Assembly: GCA_051745395.1 (NCBI GenBank)
Contig: JBNJEA010000001.1
Span: 22,636-86,635, forward strand
Source: JBNJEA01 sp051745395
GTDB taxonomy: Bacteria; Desulfobacterota; Desulfobacteria; Desulfobacterales; Desulfosalsimonadaceae
Reading direction: 5' to 3'
DNA: 64,000 nt
Shown one piece after another: positions 50,855 through 59,791 of this stretch (position 1 is the stretch's first letter; each line of letters begins with the position of its first letter). Under the pieces are notes generated by a model that worked only from the letters and a program-made list of their open reading frames with translations, ran no database searches and was not told where the DNA came from. The position numbers were made by a program, and so were the translations under genes.

Positions 50855-53254
50855 ATGACCCGCAACACGTCGCTTGGCGGCCTGGTTGCATATGAACAAA
50901 CAAAACAGGGCCTGCATATCACCGCGGAAAACGCGTTTGCTGAAATCACCGTTTTTTCGCCGCGCGTGATTCGAATCCACATTTACAACGAGGCCCACCC
51001 GCGGGAAGCCTTTTCCCATACGGTCGTCGCCTGCCCGGCGCCTGCCGCCTATAGCCTCCATGAAGATGCCGTCCGGATCACCCTGGAAACCGAGGCCCTG
51101 TTTGTCCAGATCGACAAACATCCCCTGCGCCTTTCTTTTTTCGACACCGCCGGCGGCCTGATCAATGCCGATGACAAGGCCTTCGGCACCTCTTTTCTCG
51201 GAGAAACCGTCACCACCTACAAAACCCTGCAACCGGGCGAGCGGTTTGTGGGGCTGGGCGAAAAAACCGGCAGCCTGGACCGCCGGGGTTCGGCCTATGT
51301 CAACTGGAATACCGATTATTTCGCCTACCCCATCCATGCCGATCCGCTTTACACCAGCGTGCCCTTTTACATGGGCATCCACGGCGGCCGCAAATACGGC
51401 ATCTTTTTCGACAACACCCACCGCAGCCATTTCAATTTCGGGGCGGCCAACAACCGGTTTTCCTCGTTCGGCGCGGATGCGGGCAGCATGGACTATTATT
51501 TTTTCCATGGCGCCGGCGTTGCCGAAATCCTTTCCGATTTCACCTGGATAGTCGGCCGCATGCCGCTGCCGCCGCTGTGGAGCCTGGGCTATCACCAGAG
51601 CCGCTACAGCTACAGCCCGGACCGCGAGGCCGTCGGCGTGGCCCGGGGGCTGCGGGAAAAAGACATCCCGGCCGACGTGATTTATCTCGATATACATCAC
51701 ATGGACCGCTACAAGGTCTTTACCTGGGATCAAGCGCGCTTTCCGGCGCCCGGCAGACTGATCGAGACATTAAAACAGATGGATTTCCGGGTGGTGGTGA
51801 TCGTCGATCCGGGCATCAAGATCGAGACCGGCTACGCCCCCTATGAATCGGCCAAAAAACGGCGGCTGTTTCTTCAATATCCGGACGGGACCGATTATGC
51901 GGGCGAGGTCTGGCCCGGCTGGTGTCACTTCCCGGATTTCACCAACCCGGAAACCCGCCGCTGGTGGCAGAAATGGCTGACCACCTACACGGCCTTAGGC
52001 ATCGAGGGGATCTGGTGCGACATGAACGAGCCGGCGGCCTGGGGCCACAGGGTGCCGGACCTGGTCGAATTCGCCTGGGAGGGCGGCGGCGCCGCCCATC
52101 GGAAGGCCCGAAACGTCTACGGCATGCAGATGGCCAAAGCCACGTGGGAAGGGGTTGCCGCCGCCGTGAAAAAACGGCCCTTTGTCCTGTCCCGATCCGG
52201 TTTTGCCGGCATTCAGCGGTATGCCGCCGTCTGGACCGGCGACAATGTGGCAGACGATGCCCACATGCTCGCCGACGTCCGTCTCGTCAACAGCATGGGC
52301 CTTTCCGGGATGGGATTTGCCGGCTGCGATATCGGCGGATTCGCCGGGGATGCCGACAGCCGCCTGTTTGCCCGCTGGATTGCCGTGGGCATGTTTTTTC
52401 CCTTTGCCCGGTGTCACTCGGCGGTCAACTCCCGGGCGGCCGAGCCCTGGGCATTCGGGGAAGCCGTCGAAGCCGTCGCCCGCAATTACATCAAGCTGCG
52501 CTACAAGCTGCTGCCCTACATTTATGCCTGTTTTTACGAATGCAGCCGCACCGGTTTGCCGGTGGCCCGAAGCCTGGTCATCGATTGGCCGGACGAGGCC
52601 GAAATCTATGATCCCCGCTATCAGCACCAATACCTGTTCGGCCCGTCGATTTTGGTGGCGCCCGTATCGAGCGAAAAAGACATGGAAAAGGTCTATCTGC
52701 CCCCCGGCGGCTGGTACGATTTTTACACGGACCAATTTCATTCGGGGCCTTCAAAAATCGTCGTAGAGACCCCGCCGGAGCGCCTGCCGCTGTTTGTCCG
52801 GGCCGGTGCGGTCATTCCCATGCAGCCGCATGCCCCGGCCACGACGTCGGCGCCGCCTGGCGGGCCGCTGCAGCTTCACGTGTATGAGGGGGAAACCGCC
52901 GATGCCTTTGTCTACTATGAAGACGACGGAGAAAGTTTTGACTACGAAGACGGCGGCTATTTCCGGCGGCAGATCCGGCTGCAATCCGGCCGGTTGGTCA
53001 TGGACGAGGCGGAAGGGGGATTTGCCTCACGGTATAAAGCCATTGAAATCTGCTTTCACGGCTTTGATTTCGTCCCGGATCAGACCGTTTGGGTCAATGG
53101 CCGCAGCAGACGATTGCAGTCCCGGCGGATCCGGCATTGCGACTCTCTTTCGGCGGCTGACCCCCGGGATGCGGCCGCCGATGCCTGCGGCAGCATTGTC
53201 GTACCGCGCCTCACCGTTGCCAATACCGCCGAGGCCATCGAGGTTGCGTGGTGA
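50855..53254 (+). CDS. Glycoside hydrolase family 31 (alpha-glucosidase type)
   Basis: A 799-residue enzyme hydrolysing alpha-glucosidic bonds. The N-terminal beta-sandwich (to about 230) leads to the catalytic barrel. The barrel has the nucleophile motif WCDMNEPAAW (Asp389) and the acid/base in WTGDNVADD (Asp463). HHMDRYKVFTWD and GCDIGGFAGDAD are further GH31 marks. The C-terminal beta domains end near 715. No signal peptide is seen, so it is probably cytoplasmic and may act on glycogen or maltodextrins. The ATG at 50855 was chosen over 50840 because GAGG lies at the right distance. Confidence 0.93.
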   Translation: MTRNTSLGGLVAYEQTKQGLHITAENAFAEITVFSPRVIRIHIYNEAHPREAFSHTVVACPAPAAYSLHEDAVRITLETEALFVQIDKHPLRLSFFDTAGGLINADDKAFGTSFLGETVTTYKTLQPGERFVGLGEKTGSLDRRGSAYVNWNTDYFAYPIHADPLYTSVPFYMGIHGGRKYGIFFDNTHRSHFNFGAANNRFSSFGADAGSMDYYFFHGAGVAEILSDFTWIVGRMPLPPLWSLGYHQSRYSYSPDREAVGVARGLREKDIPADVIYLDIHHMDRYKVFTWDQARFPAPGRLIETLKQMDFRVVVIVDPGIKIETGYAPYESAKKRRLFLQYPDGTDYAGEVWPGWCHFPDFTNPETRRWWQKWLTTYTALGIEGIWCDMNEPAAWGHRVPDLVEFAWEGGGAAHRKARNVYGMQMAKATWEGVAAAVKKRPFVLSRSGFAGIQRYAAVWTGDNVADDAHMLADVRLVNSMGLSGMGFAGCDIGGFAGDADSRLFARWIAVGMFFPFARCHSAVNSRAAEPWAFGEAVEAVARNYIKLRYKLLPYIYACFYECSRTGLPVARSLVIDWPDEAEIYDPRYQHQYLFGPSILVAPVSSEKDMEKVYLPPGGWYDFYTDQFHSGPSKIVVETPPERLPLFVRAGAVIPMQPHAPATTSAPPGGPLQLHVYEGETADAFVYYEDDGESFDYEDGGYFRRQIRLQSGRLVMDEAEGGFASRYKAIEICFHGFDFVPDQTVWVNGRSRRLQSRRIRHCDSLSAADPRDAAADACGSIVVPRLTVANTAEAIEVAW

Positions 53255-53408
53255 TATTTGCACTCAGACCCGCAAAGGTGCTTATTGCTTGAGCGAACCG
53301 GAGAACCGTATAAAGAGATTTTGATTTTGCCGGCAAAATTTTGCACAATATGAGGCAAAGTTGGTTTGAAGATGCAATGGGCAGTCACCAATCTGCGGGG
53401 AAACGATC

Positions 53409-53966
53409 ATGACGCTCAAAGACCGAAAGCGGGAAAAAGTCCACAGCCGGAAAATCGATATTGCCTCCTATACCGATGATGCCGGCCAGGTCATCGTCGA
53501 AGGGGTTCTGCACGACCACTGCCCGGTCACCCGATACCTGATGACCGGCGAGACGCGGGCGCCGGGGACCATCCATGAACTCGTCATCCGGATGGCGGTT
53601 GCCGGGCCGCAGTTGGCCATTTCCGACATCGAGGTGGAAATGCCCGCCGTGCCCCGCCAGGAATGCCGACAGGCGGTGCATTGTCTGGACCCTTTGATCG
53701 GCATGCCGATTGAATCCGGCTTTACAATACAGGTCAAGCAGACCGTCGGCGGCCCCCGCGGCTGCGCCCATCTGGTCGCCCTGCTGCTGGCCATGGCCCC
53801 GGCCGCCGTCCAGGGGACATGGTCGGCCGTATCCCGTAAGCCGATGGATCCATCGGCTTACGCCGAGCAGGCCCTGGATTTTCTGACCGATACCTGCCTG
53901 GTATGGGCCAAAAATGGGCCGCTGGAAAAGCAATACCGGGAAAAATTAAAGGCGCTGAAAAAGTAG
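53409..53966 (+). CDS. DUF2889 protein containing a perfect 28-bp palindrome
   Basis: A 185-residue protein of the DUF2889 family: the early R-K-x-x-I-x-x-Y/V, an L-x-D-H-C segment, I-H-E-L-V-I-R-M, a conserved Cys (RQECRQAVHCLDPLIGM) and the G-G-P-R-G-C-A-H-L-V-A-L-L motif. The function is unknown. It follows the GH31 gene on the same strand after 154 nt. A perfect palindrome at 53835-53862 lies within its coding sequence without breaking the frame. Confidence 0.8.
   Translation: MTLKDRKREKVHSRKIDIASYTDDAGQVIVEGVLHDHCPVTRYLMTGETRAPGTIHELVIRMAVAGPQLAISDIEVEMPAVPRQECRQAVHCLDPLIGMPIESGFTIQVKQTVGGPRGCAHLVALLLAMAPAAVQGTWSAVSRKPMDPSAYAEQALDFLTDTCLVWAKNGPLEKQYREKLKALKK
53835..53862. repeat. Perfect 28-bp palindrome inside a coding region
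   Basis: The half-site CGTAAGCCGATGGA is followed at once by its exact reverse complement, with no spacer. It encodes RKPMDPSAY in the DUF2889 gene. Perfect symmetry of this length is unexpected in coding DNA. Confidence 0.9.
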
Positions 53967-54036
53967 CGGCAAAACGTCTCGCCTCCGGCATGTCCAAACA
54001 CCGGACAAACGCCGGGAAAAGATCCTCCGGATTGCG

Positions 54037-55404
54037 TCAGCGGTCGGTTTTTACTTCCGGCTGAAAATCGATTTCATGGCCCCGGCCGATGGTCTGCTCC
54101 GCTGGCAGAAAAACGGTTTCACCCTCTTCGCACTTCTCGCCGGGCTCATCGAATTTATAGCCGAGCATGCCCACCACATCGTTGTATTTCGACATGATTT
54201 CCTCGCGGCTGTTGCCGGGCACGTCCAGGACGCAGTAGCGGAAGCTGTCCGGGTTGTGCTTGAAATCCGACAGATTGACGTTTTCATGGATCAGGTTGCG
54301 GACCCGGACCTCGGGGTATTGCAGGGCGATTTCGTCAAAAACACTCTTGGTGGGCGTTTGCAGAATTTTAGCATCGTTGAAACGGTGCAGTTCGAAGTTG
54401 TAGCAGTAGCGAAACAAGTGCTCGGCCTGCGGGGTCAAGTTGGGGCGCTTGCCCGTGGCCACGTCGCAGAGCATGTAAAGGGGCGAAATCCCGGTGACGG
54501 CCTCGATGGTCTTGGCGAACTGGAAGGCGATGCGGCTGTTGACCTCGATAATTTTAAAGGTTTCGCTCTCTTCGTCGATGCGCAATTCCACGTTGAAAAA
54601 ACTGTTGTCAATGCCGGTTTCCGGAATCAGCTTTCGCAGCGCCGCCATTATGGCCGACTGGAGATCGGGGGATAACGCATAGGGGAACTCGTGGTGGCTG
54701 AAGCTGTTGGTCAGGGGGTGGTATACGGCCTTGGTGACGCCGAAGCAGGTGACTTCGCCTTCGAGAATGTAGCCGTCCACGGTGACCTGGTTGCCGCTGA
54801 TCAGGTCCTCGCAGAGGAAACTGTTGCAGGTGGCCATGTTAATGGCGTTGTAATGCTTGGAGTAGCCGCCGATGGCTTCCAGGTAGTACTGGTTGAAACG
54901 GGCGATGTCCATGCTTTCCGCACCGATATAGAATTCCAGCTCTTGCGGGGTCTCGATCCGGTGGGTGCCGAATGAGATGTTGGCGCGCACCGGCTTGATG
55001 AAAAACGGGGTCTGCAGGCGCTCGGGGTTTCGCAGGTAATCCAGGGCCAGGCAGAAGTTCGGCGTGTGCTCGGGAACGCAGGCCCGCTGAATCCGCCGGC
55101 AGAGGTATTTGTTCTGGCAGGAGATGATGCTCTGGACCGAGGCGAAGCGCTTTCCGGTCTCTTCTGCGATAATGGCGGCAAAAACCGACGACGAATCGTG
55201 GGTGCCCACCACGCCGTCATAGATCTCCGGTTTGTGATTGATACGTTCGATGGTCTGGTACAGGTAGTCCCTTACCCCGAAGCTCAATATCTTTTCAGTG
55301 GTTTCAATGGTGACGTCATAGGTGGACTGATCGGCGAAGCTGTTTTCGACCTCCTCGATGTCACTGGCATCGCACAGAAACAGGATTTTGTGTTTTCTGG
55401 GCAT
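54037..55404 (-). CDS. ATP-grasp ligase of unknown substrate
   Basis: A 455-residue protein. An N-terminal pre-ATP-grasp region (KILFLCDASD) leads to an ATP-grasp fold: FFIKPVRANISFGTH (nucleotide-binding lysine strand), the acidic V-T-V-D-G-Y-I strand, and the metal-binding FFNVELRIDEES and IIEVNSRIAFQF (E-x-N-x-R). The C-terminal 120 residues are distinctive. Such enzymes join an acyl phosphate to an amine, peptide or thiol. It lies 48 nt downstream of the amidohydrolase gene, probably cotranscribed, suggesting a paired make/break or two-step amide chemistry. Confidence 0.82.
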   Translation of the reverse strand: MPRKHKILFLCDASDIEEVENSFADQSTYDVTIETTEKILSFGVRDYLYQTIERINHKPEIYDGVVGTHDSSSVFAAIIAEETGKRFASVQSIISCQNKYLCRRIQRACVPEHTPNFCLALDYLRNPERLQTPFFIKPVRANISFGTHRIETPQELEFYIGAESMDIARFNQYYLEAIGGYSKHYNAINMATCNSFLCEDLISGNQVTVDGYILEGEVTCFGVTKAVYHPLTNSFSHHEFPYALSPDLQSAIMAALRKLIPETGIDNSFFNVELRIDEESETFKIIEVNSRIAFQFAKTIEAVTGISPLYMLCDVATGKRPNLTPQAEHLFRYCYNFELHRFNDAKILQTPTKSVFDEIALQYPEVRVRNLIHENVNLSDFKHNPDSFRYCVLDVPGNSREEIMSKYNDVVGMLGYKFDEPGEKCEEGETVFLPAEQTIGRGHEIDFQPEVKTDR

Positions 55405-55452
55405 GGGAAATACTCCTTGGTTTCAAAAATGAAAAGGCGGGCCGCGTCGTCG

Positions 55453-56703
55453 TTACGCCAGCCCCAGGGGGGAGTCGCTTGACCATTGGCTGGTATCGAT
55501 CTCGCCCCGGACGATATCGCCGTCTTTAAACACCAGGTCAATGTTTTCCGGTGACTGCAGGCACGAGATGTCAGCGAGCGGGTCTTTTTTCAAAACGACA
55601 CAGTCCGCGAATTTGCCCGGCGCAAGGGTGCCGACGTCTTCGAGCATGCCGATGGCGTCTGCGGCGGTTTTCGTCGCCGCGGTGATGGCCGCCATTTCGT
55701 CCATGAGTCCGAGCTGCACGTACTGGATAAGCTCCGTGGCGTTTCTGCCGTGGTAATTGTACGGCGTGCCGGCATCGGTGCCCAGCACCACGCGGACGCC
55801 TGTTTCGACGGCCCGGTGCAGGTTTTCCCGCCGGAGCTTGGCCACTTCCTCGGCCTTTTCGGCCATGAACTGGGGCAGGCCGTTATGTTCCCGCCCGTAG
55901 AGCATCCAGAAGTTGGAGCTTAGCGTCGAGGTCAAAAAGATGCCGTTGTCGGCCATCATCTTCAGGGCCTCGTCATCGGCCAATGTGCCGTGTTCGATGG
56001 TGCGCACCCCGGCACGGATGGCGTTTTTGATGCCCTCGGCCCCGTGGGCGTGGGCGGCGGTGTGCTTGTGGATCTTTTCGCCTTCCTCGACCACGGCCCG
56101 GATCTCGTCGATGTCCAAGTGCGGGGCGCCGGGCACGCCGCCCGGATTCATGATCGCACCGGTGGCCATGACCTTTAAGTAGTCGGCGCCTTCCTTTAAC
56201 TGTTCCCGGGCGGCCTTGCGGTTTTCATCCACCCCGTCGGCCTCCCGGTACAAGCCTTTGAAATACTCGCTGCCGGCCGACATCATGCAGATGATTTTGC
56301 CGCTGGCCAAAATCCGCGGCCCCGCGATCATGTGTTCATCCACGGCCTTTTTGACGGCGATATCGATAAAGTTGGCCGAGCCGGCGTTGCGGACGGTGGT
56401 AAAACCGGAGCGGACCGTGTTGCCCATTTCAATGGTGGCCCGGATGGCCCGGAGCTTGTCTTCGACCATGCTTTCGTGGATGGTGTCGGGCATGCCGTGC
56501 AAATCCATGTGGATATGGGTGTCGATTAAACCGGGCAGGATGAACTTGCCGGACAGATCATGGTGCCGGGCCGGTTCCGGAACCCGGATGTCTTTTTTTT
56601 TGCCCACCGATTCGATGCGGTCGTCCTTGAAGACCAGCACACCGTCTTCGATGCGGTTGCCGTTGCCGTCAATGATGGTGGCCCCGTTTAAAACTGTATA
56701 CAC
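55453..56703 (-). CDS. Amidohydrolase (imidazolonepropionase/prolidase-like)
   Basis: A 416-residue metal-dependent hydrolase of the COG1228 type. Metal motifs are visible in order: IDTHIHMD (HxH), DYLKVMATGA (bridging Lys), HAHGAEG and EHGTL (His), and LGTDAGTPY (Asp). The C-terminal small beta domain carries L-A-P-G-K-F-A-D-x-V-V-L. Characterised relatives cleave Xaa-Pro or Xaa-Arg dipeptides or imidazolonepropionate. No signal peptide is present. GGAGG precedes the start. The gene is first of a two-gene operon with the ATP-grasp ligase, driven by the promoter at 56759. Confidence 0.88.
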   Translation of the reverse strand: MYTVLNGATIIDGNGNRIEDGVLVFKDDRIESVGKKKDIRVPEPARHHDLSGKFILPGLIDTHIHMDLHGMPDTIHESMVEDKLRAIRATIEMGNTVRSGFTTVRNAGSANFIDIAVKKAVDEHMIAGPRILASGKIICMMSAGSEYFKGLYREADGVDENRKAAREQLKEGADYLKVMATGAIMNPGGVPGAPHLDIDEIRAVVEEGEKIHKHTAAHAHGAEGIKNAIRAGVRTIEHGTLADDEALKMMADNGIFLTSTLSSNFWMLYGREHNGLPQFMAEKAEEVAKLRRENLHRAVETGVRVVLGTDAGTPYNYHGRNATELIQYVQLGLMDEMAAITAATKTAADAIGMLEDVGTLAPGKFADCVVLKKDPLADISCLQSPENIDLVFKDGDIVRGEIDTSQWSSDSPLGLA

Positions 56704-56758
56704 TTGCGCCTCCTCGCTTGTTCCGCTTCGATCTCAAAGCGGGATACGATTTGTCACC

Positions 56759-56787
56759 TTAATAAGACCAAAGCCCGCCGTTGTCAA
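56759..56787 (-). promoter_or_regulatory. Promoter of the amidohydrolase/ATP-grasp operon with upstream dyad
   Basis: On the minus strand TTGACA (56782-56787), 17 bp, TATTAA (56759-56764). Just upstream of the -35 is a perfect GTGCAT-N3-ATGCAC inverted repeat (56795-56809). TTATGCATAA (56828-56837) follows, a second self-complementary word. The dyad placement suggests an activator or repressor site. Confidence 0.55.
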
Positions 56788-56867
56788 TGGAATTGTGCAT
56801 ATAATGCACTGAAATCGTGTTGAAATATTATGCATAAGATACGGGAGGTTAAATGTAAGCCCCAGCC

Positions 56868-58541
56868 TCACTTCCCTTCGTCAAATCCCGGCGGCAATCC
56901 TTCCGGCGAGGTTTCGCCCGACGGATATCCGTCCGGCTGCTTTGTATCGGGGGTGGTCTTGGGCACCAGTTCTTTTTCGGCCCGGAACTGTAAGGTCATG
57001 TCCTGGTTTTTGGCTTCCCGGATGTAGTCGCCGTCTTGTAAGCGGAAGGCGTTCATGGCCGTGACCACGATGGCCGCATCGTTTTGGACGGGGCAGTAAT
57101 GCTCGCAGTAGCCGCACCCGGCGCACTTGTCCTCGACCACGTGGGGGACGGGATGCGGCAGGTCCGGTTTTTTTTCAAAATTGACCGCATCATAGGGACA
57201 GACCTCGTCGCAGACCATGCAGCTTTTCTTGTACTCCCAAGCCAGACATCTCTGGCGGTAGATCACCGCCGTGCCGGTTTTCACCCACGTGCGCTGGGCG
57301 GCGCTGACGCTTTGGATGGCGCCGGTGGGACAGACATCGCCGCAGGCCGTGCATTTCGGATCGCAGTACTTGCGCCGCGGGACAATGGCGGGGCTAAACA
57401 TCCCGAGCGCGCCGGCGGCAAACCAGACGGGCTGGAGCGTGTTGGTGGGACATGCGGTCATGCACTGCCCGCACCGGACGCAGGCGGCCAGAAATTGCGC
57501 TTCGGGCAGCGCGCCCGGCGGCCGGATCAGCCGCGGGGTGCGCACCTCGCCTTCGGCCTTGCCGCCGGTGACAAAAGTCAGGCCGGTCATGCCCACGGCG
57601 GCCACGCCGACGCCGCCGATCGCAGACAGCAGAAACCGGCGCCGGTCGAGAAAAATGGGTTGGTAAAAGTGGTTTTCCGTTTGCCGATTCCCCGTTTGCC
57701 GGTATTGCGGGGAAAAGTCGATGGCATCTTCGGGGCAGATTCGTTCGCAGGTCTTACAGACAATGCAGTCGTCGTGGCGGGTAATCTCGGGGTTTTGCGG
57801 ATCAATGGCGTCCATGGGGCAGTTCCGGACGCATTTGCCGCACTGGTTGCAATCGGGGCCGACCCGGCGGCCGACCAGCGGCTTTTTGGAACAAATTGCC
57901 AACAGCGCCCCGCTCGGGCACAGGTACCGGCACCAGAACCGCGGCGAAAGTCTGACGGCGGCAAAGACGGCCGCAAAAAAGAAAAGGATGAAAAACTGGC
58001 CGGCAAACCGCCGGGTTTCGATGTTTAAAAACATCAGGCTGCGCAGGTCCAGCCAGTCGGCAATCGGGTAGAAGGCGGTCAGTGCCTGGTCGGACACCAG
58101 CCGGACCACCGGGTAGATCACCGTGCCCGCCAGCCGGGTGATCAGGGCCAGCGGGGCGGCCCAGAACACAACGGATATGCCCAGAACAGCGGCACCGATG
58201 AGAAAGGCCAGCACGTAGAGCTTGAAGTTGGGCGAAATCGTCCGGGGCGGCGATGGCCGCTTCCGCGGCGCAAAACAGTCGTCGGACAGATCAATGGCCG
58301 TGCCCATGGGGCAGATATAGCCGCAGAAAATCCGGCCGAACAGCACGGCCGAGATCACCACCGCCAGCGCGGGAATAAATGCCCACAGCAGCACGCGCCC
58401 GGCGATTGCGGCAATGCCCACCAGCACGGGGTCCAAGCGCAGAAACAGGTCCGTGCCGGCCATGCCCGTGCCCGCGGCCGCCAGCAGGACCGCAAAGATC
58501 AACAGGCAGACCAGCTGGGCCGCCCGGCGGAATCCGATCAT
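56868..58541 (-). CDS. NapH-NapG type fusion: membrane polyferredoxin with internal twin-arginine segment
   Basis: A 557-residue protein joining two electron-transfer modules. Residues 1-225 are a NapH/NosR-like membrane domain with four or five helices and paired CxxxCP motifs (CGYICP at 73-78, CRYLCP at 204-209). Two ferredoxin clusters follow (Cys231-241 and 259-269). Residues 300-325 are a twin-arginine-like segment (DRRRFLLSAIGG). Residues 350-485 form a NapG/MauM-like four-cluster ferredoxin. The ATG at 58541 overlaps the upstream DUF362 stop (ATGA). A quinol-to-periplasm electron path is an inference. Confidence 0.85.
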   Translation of the reverse strand: MIGFRRAAQLVCLLIFAVLLAAAGTGMAGTDLFLRLDPVLVGIAAIAGRVLLWAFIPALAVVISAVLFGRIFCGYICPMGTAIDLSDDCFAPRKRPSPPRTISPNFKLYVLAFLIGAAVLGISVVFWAAPLALITRLAGTVIYPVVRLVSDQALTAFYPIADWLDLRSLMFLNIETRRFAGQFFILFFFAAVFAAVRLSPRFWCRYLCPSGALLAICSKKPLVGRRVGPDCNQCGKCVRNCPMDAIDPQNPEITRHDDCIVCKTCERICPEDAIDFSPQYRQTGNRQTENHFYQPIFLDRRRFLLSAIGGVGVAAVGMTGLTFVTGGKAEGEVRTPRLIRPPGALPEAQFLAACVRCGQCMTACPTNTLQPVWFAAGALGMFSPAIVPRRKYCDPKCTACGDVCPTGAIQSVSAAQRTWVKTGTAVIYRQRCLAWEYKKSCMVCDEVCPYDAVNFEKKPDLPHPVPHVVEDKCAGCGYCEHYCPVQNDAAIVVTAMNAFRLQDGDYIREAKNQDMTLQFRAEKELVPKTTPDTKQPDGYPSGETSPEGLPPGFDEGK

Positions 58542-59509
58542 AGGGCGATTTTTTTGACGTTTAAGTTGTCGATGTCCATGCGGCCGAGTTCGCGCTGATG
58601 GGCCAGGCGGATATGACGGATCTGATCGCCGCTGTAGCGCTTGCCGTACCATTCAAATGCAGAGACCGCGTAGGAATCCGCAGCCACCATGTCCTGCGAG
58701 GCGATCACCGTGTCCGGCGTCAACACCTTTCCCGGCCCGCCCGGCCCGCCGGTCGACAGCACGCGCGTGGCGTCGATGACCACGAGCTGCGGCGTTAAAA
58801 GCGATGCCAGGTCCGTGATGGTTTCGTGCAAATCGCGCTGGTGCATGATGGAGCGGTTGTAGATCAGGCCCATCATCCCCTTCATGGAAAGGCTCACCCC
58901 GGCGCTGGAATGCGACTTGGCCACGGGGGCGGCAATGAGCACGTCCGCGGAAAGCACTTCGCGCATCACGTCGGTCTGGGTCAGCGATTTGGCCTTCGGG
59001 ATGTCGACTTCCTTGTACCGAGACGGATTGGTCACCGTGTGGACCATGTCTTCTTCCACGGACTCGCAGGCCTTGGCAATGCCGGAGCCTTCTATGCACT
59101 GTTCTTCCGGGGCCAGGGGATTGTCCAAAACCAAGACCCGGTCGGCGCCGGCCTGCTTGCACATGGCCGTCAATGTCTGTACCACGGCGGGATGGGTGTT
59201 TGCCGCCCGTTCCGGGGGCGTGGGAAAGCTCATGTTCGGCTTGATCACCACCCGGGCGCCTTTTTTGACGAATTGTTTCATGCCGCCGAGCATTTCCACG
59301 GCCGCCCGTGTGGCGGCTTCGGCGCCGCCCTTGACCACGGCGAGGTCCGGGGATCCGTCAATGGTTTTTGTTTCCGAGGATTTCGCCGCCAGAGATCTTG
59401 CCGGCATCAACAGCGAACCGCCGGCCACCCACAGCATGCCCTGGAGTTGATATTTCAGAAACTGCCTGCGGTCCATTCCGTTTTTAGGTCCGTTTTTGAA
59501 TCCATTCAT
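58538..59509 (-). CDS. Tat-exported DUF362 protein
   Basis: A 323-residue protein of the DUF362 family. A twin-arginine signal (DRRQFLKYQ, then a hydrophobic run ending near ARSLAA) predicts periplasmic export. The DUF362 core follows: VVIKPNMSFPTPPERAANTHP, a D-N-P-L segment, APVAKSHSSAGVSLSMKGMMG and D-A-T-R-V-L. DUF362 proteins often carry iron-sulfur clusters, but only a few cysteines are visible here. The function is unknown. The ATG at 59509 has AAGGA at the right distance. It is cotranscribed with the NapHG fusion. Confidence 0.85.
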   Translation of the reverse strand: MNGFKNGPKNGMDRRQFLKYQLQGMLWVAGGSLLMPARSLAAKSSETKTIDGSPDLAVVKGGAEAATRAAVEMLGGMKQFVKKGARVVIKPNMSFPTPPERAANTHPAVVQTLTAMCKQAGADRVLVLDNPLAPEEQCIEGSGIAKACESVEEDMVHTVTNPSRYKEVDIPKAKSLTQTDVMREVLSADVLIAAPVAKSHSSAGVSLSMKGMMGLIYNRSIMHQRDLHETITDLASLLTPQLVVIDATRVLSTGGPGGPGKVLTPDTVIASQDMVAADSYAVSAFEWYGKRYSGDQIRHIRLAHQRELGRMDIDNLNVKKIAL

Positions 59510-59642
59510 GGGAGGATCCTTTATGTTTTTTGGTTTACTGAAACAACTCAAGTAAAAATTACCACCGAATCGGCTTGTTGCAAATAAAATCGCATAGGGG
59601 TGAGAACCCGGCGGTGCATCCCTTGATTGTCCCGTCAATATG

Positions 59643-59671
59643 TTGACATTCCGGCAAATTACAGATACTAT
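59643..59671 (+). promoter_or_regulatory. Promoter driving the glycyl radical enzyme operon
   Basis: TTGACA (59643-59648), 17 bp, TACTAT (59666-59671). It lies in the 479-bp divergent spacer between the DUF362 gene and the GRE gene and gives a leader of about 310 nt that contains the REP-like repeat. No sigma54 motif with correct GG/GC spacing was found. Confidence 0.6.
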
Positions 59672-59791
59672 AAAAAATGGTCATCCGGTCTACGTCAGAT
59701 AACCATCATCCCATAGTGCGGATGCTGCATACCACATTTTCGCGTTTGCGCGCAGAGACGCAAAGGTTTAAAAAAAACCATTGCTTCGCCT

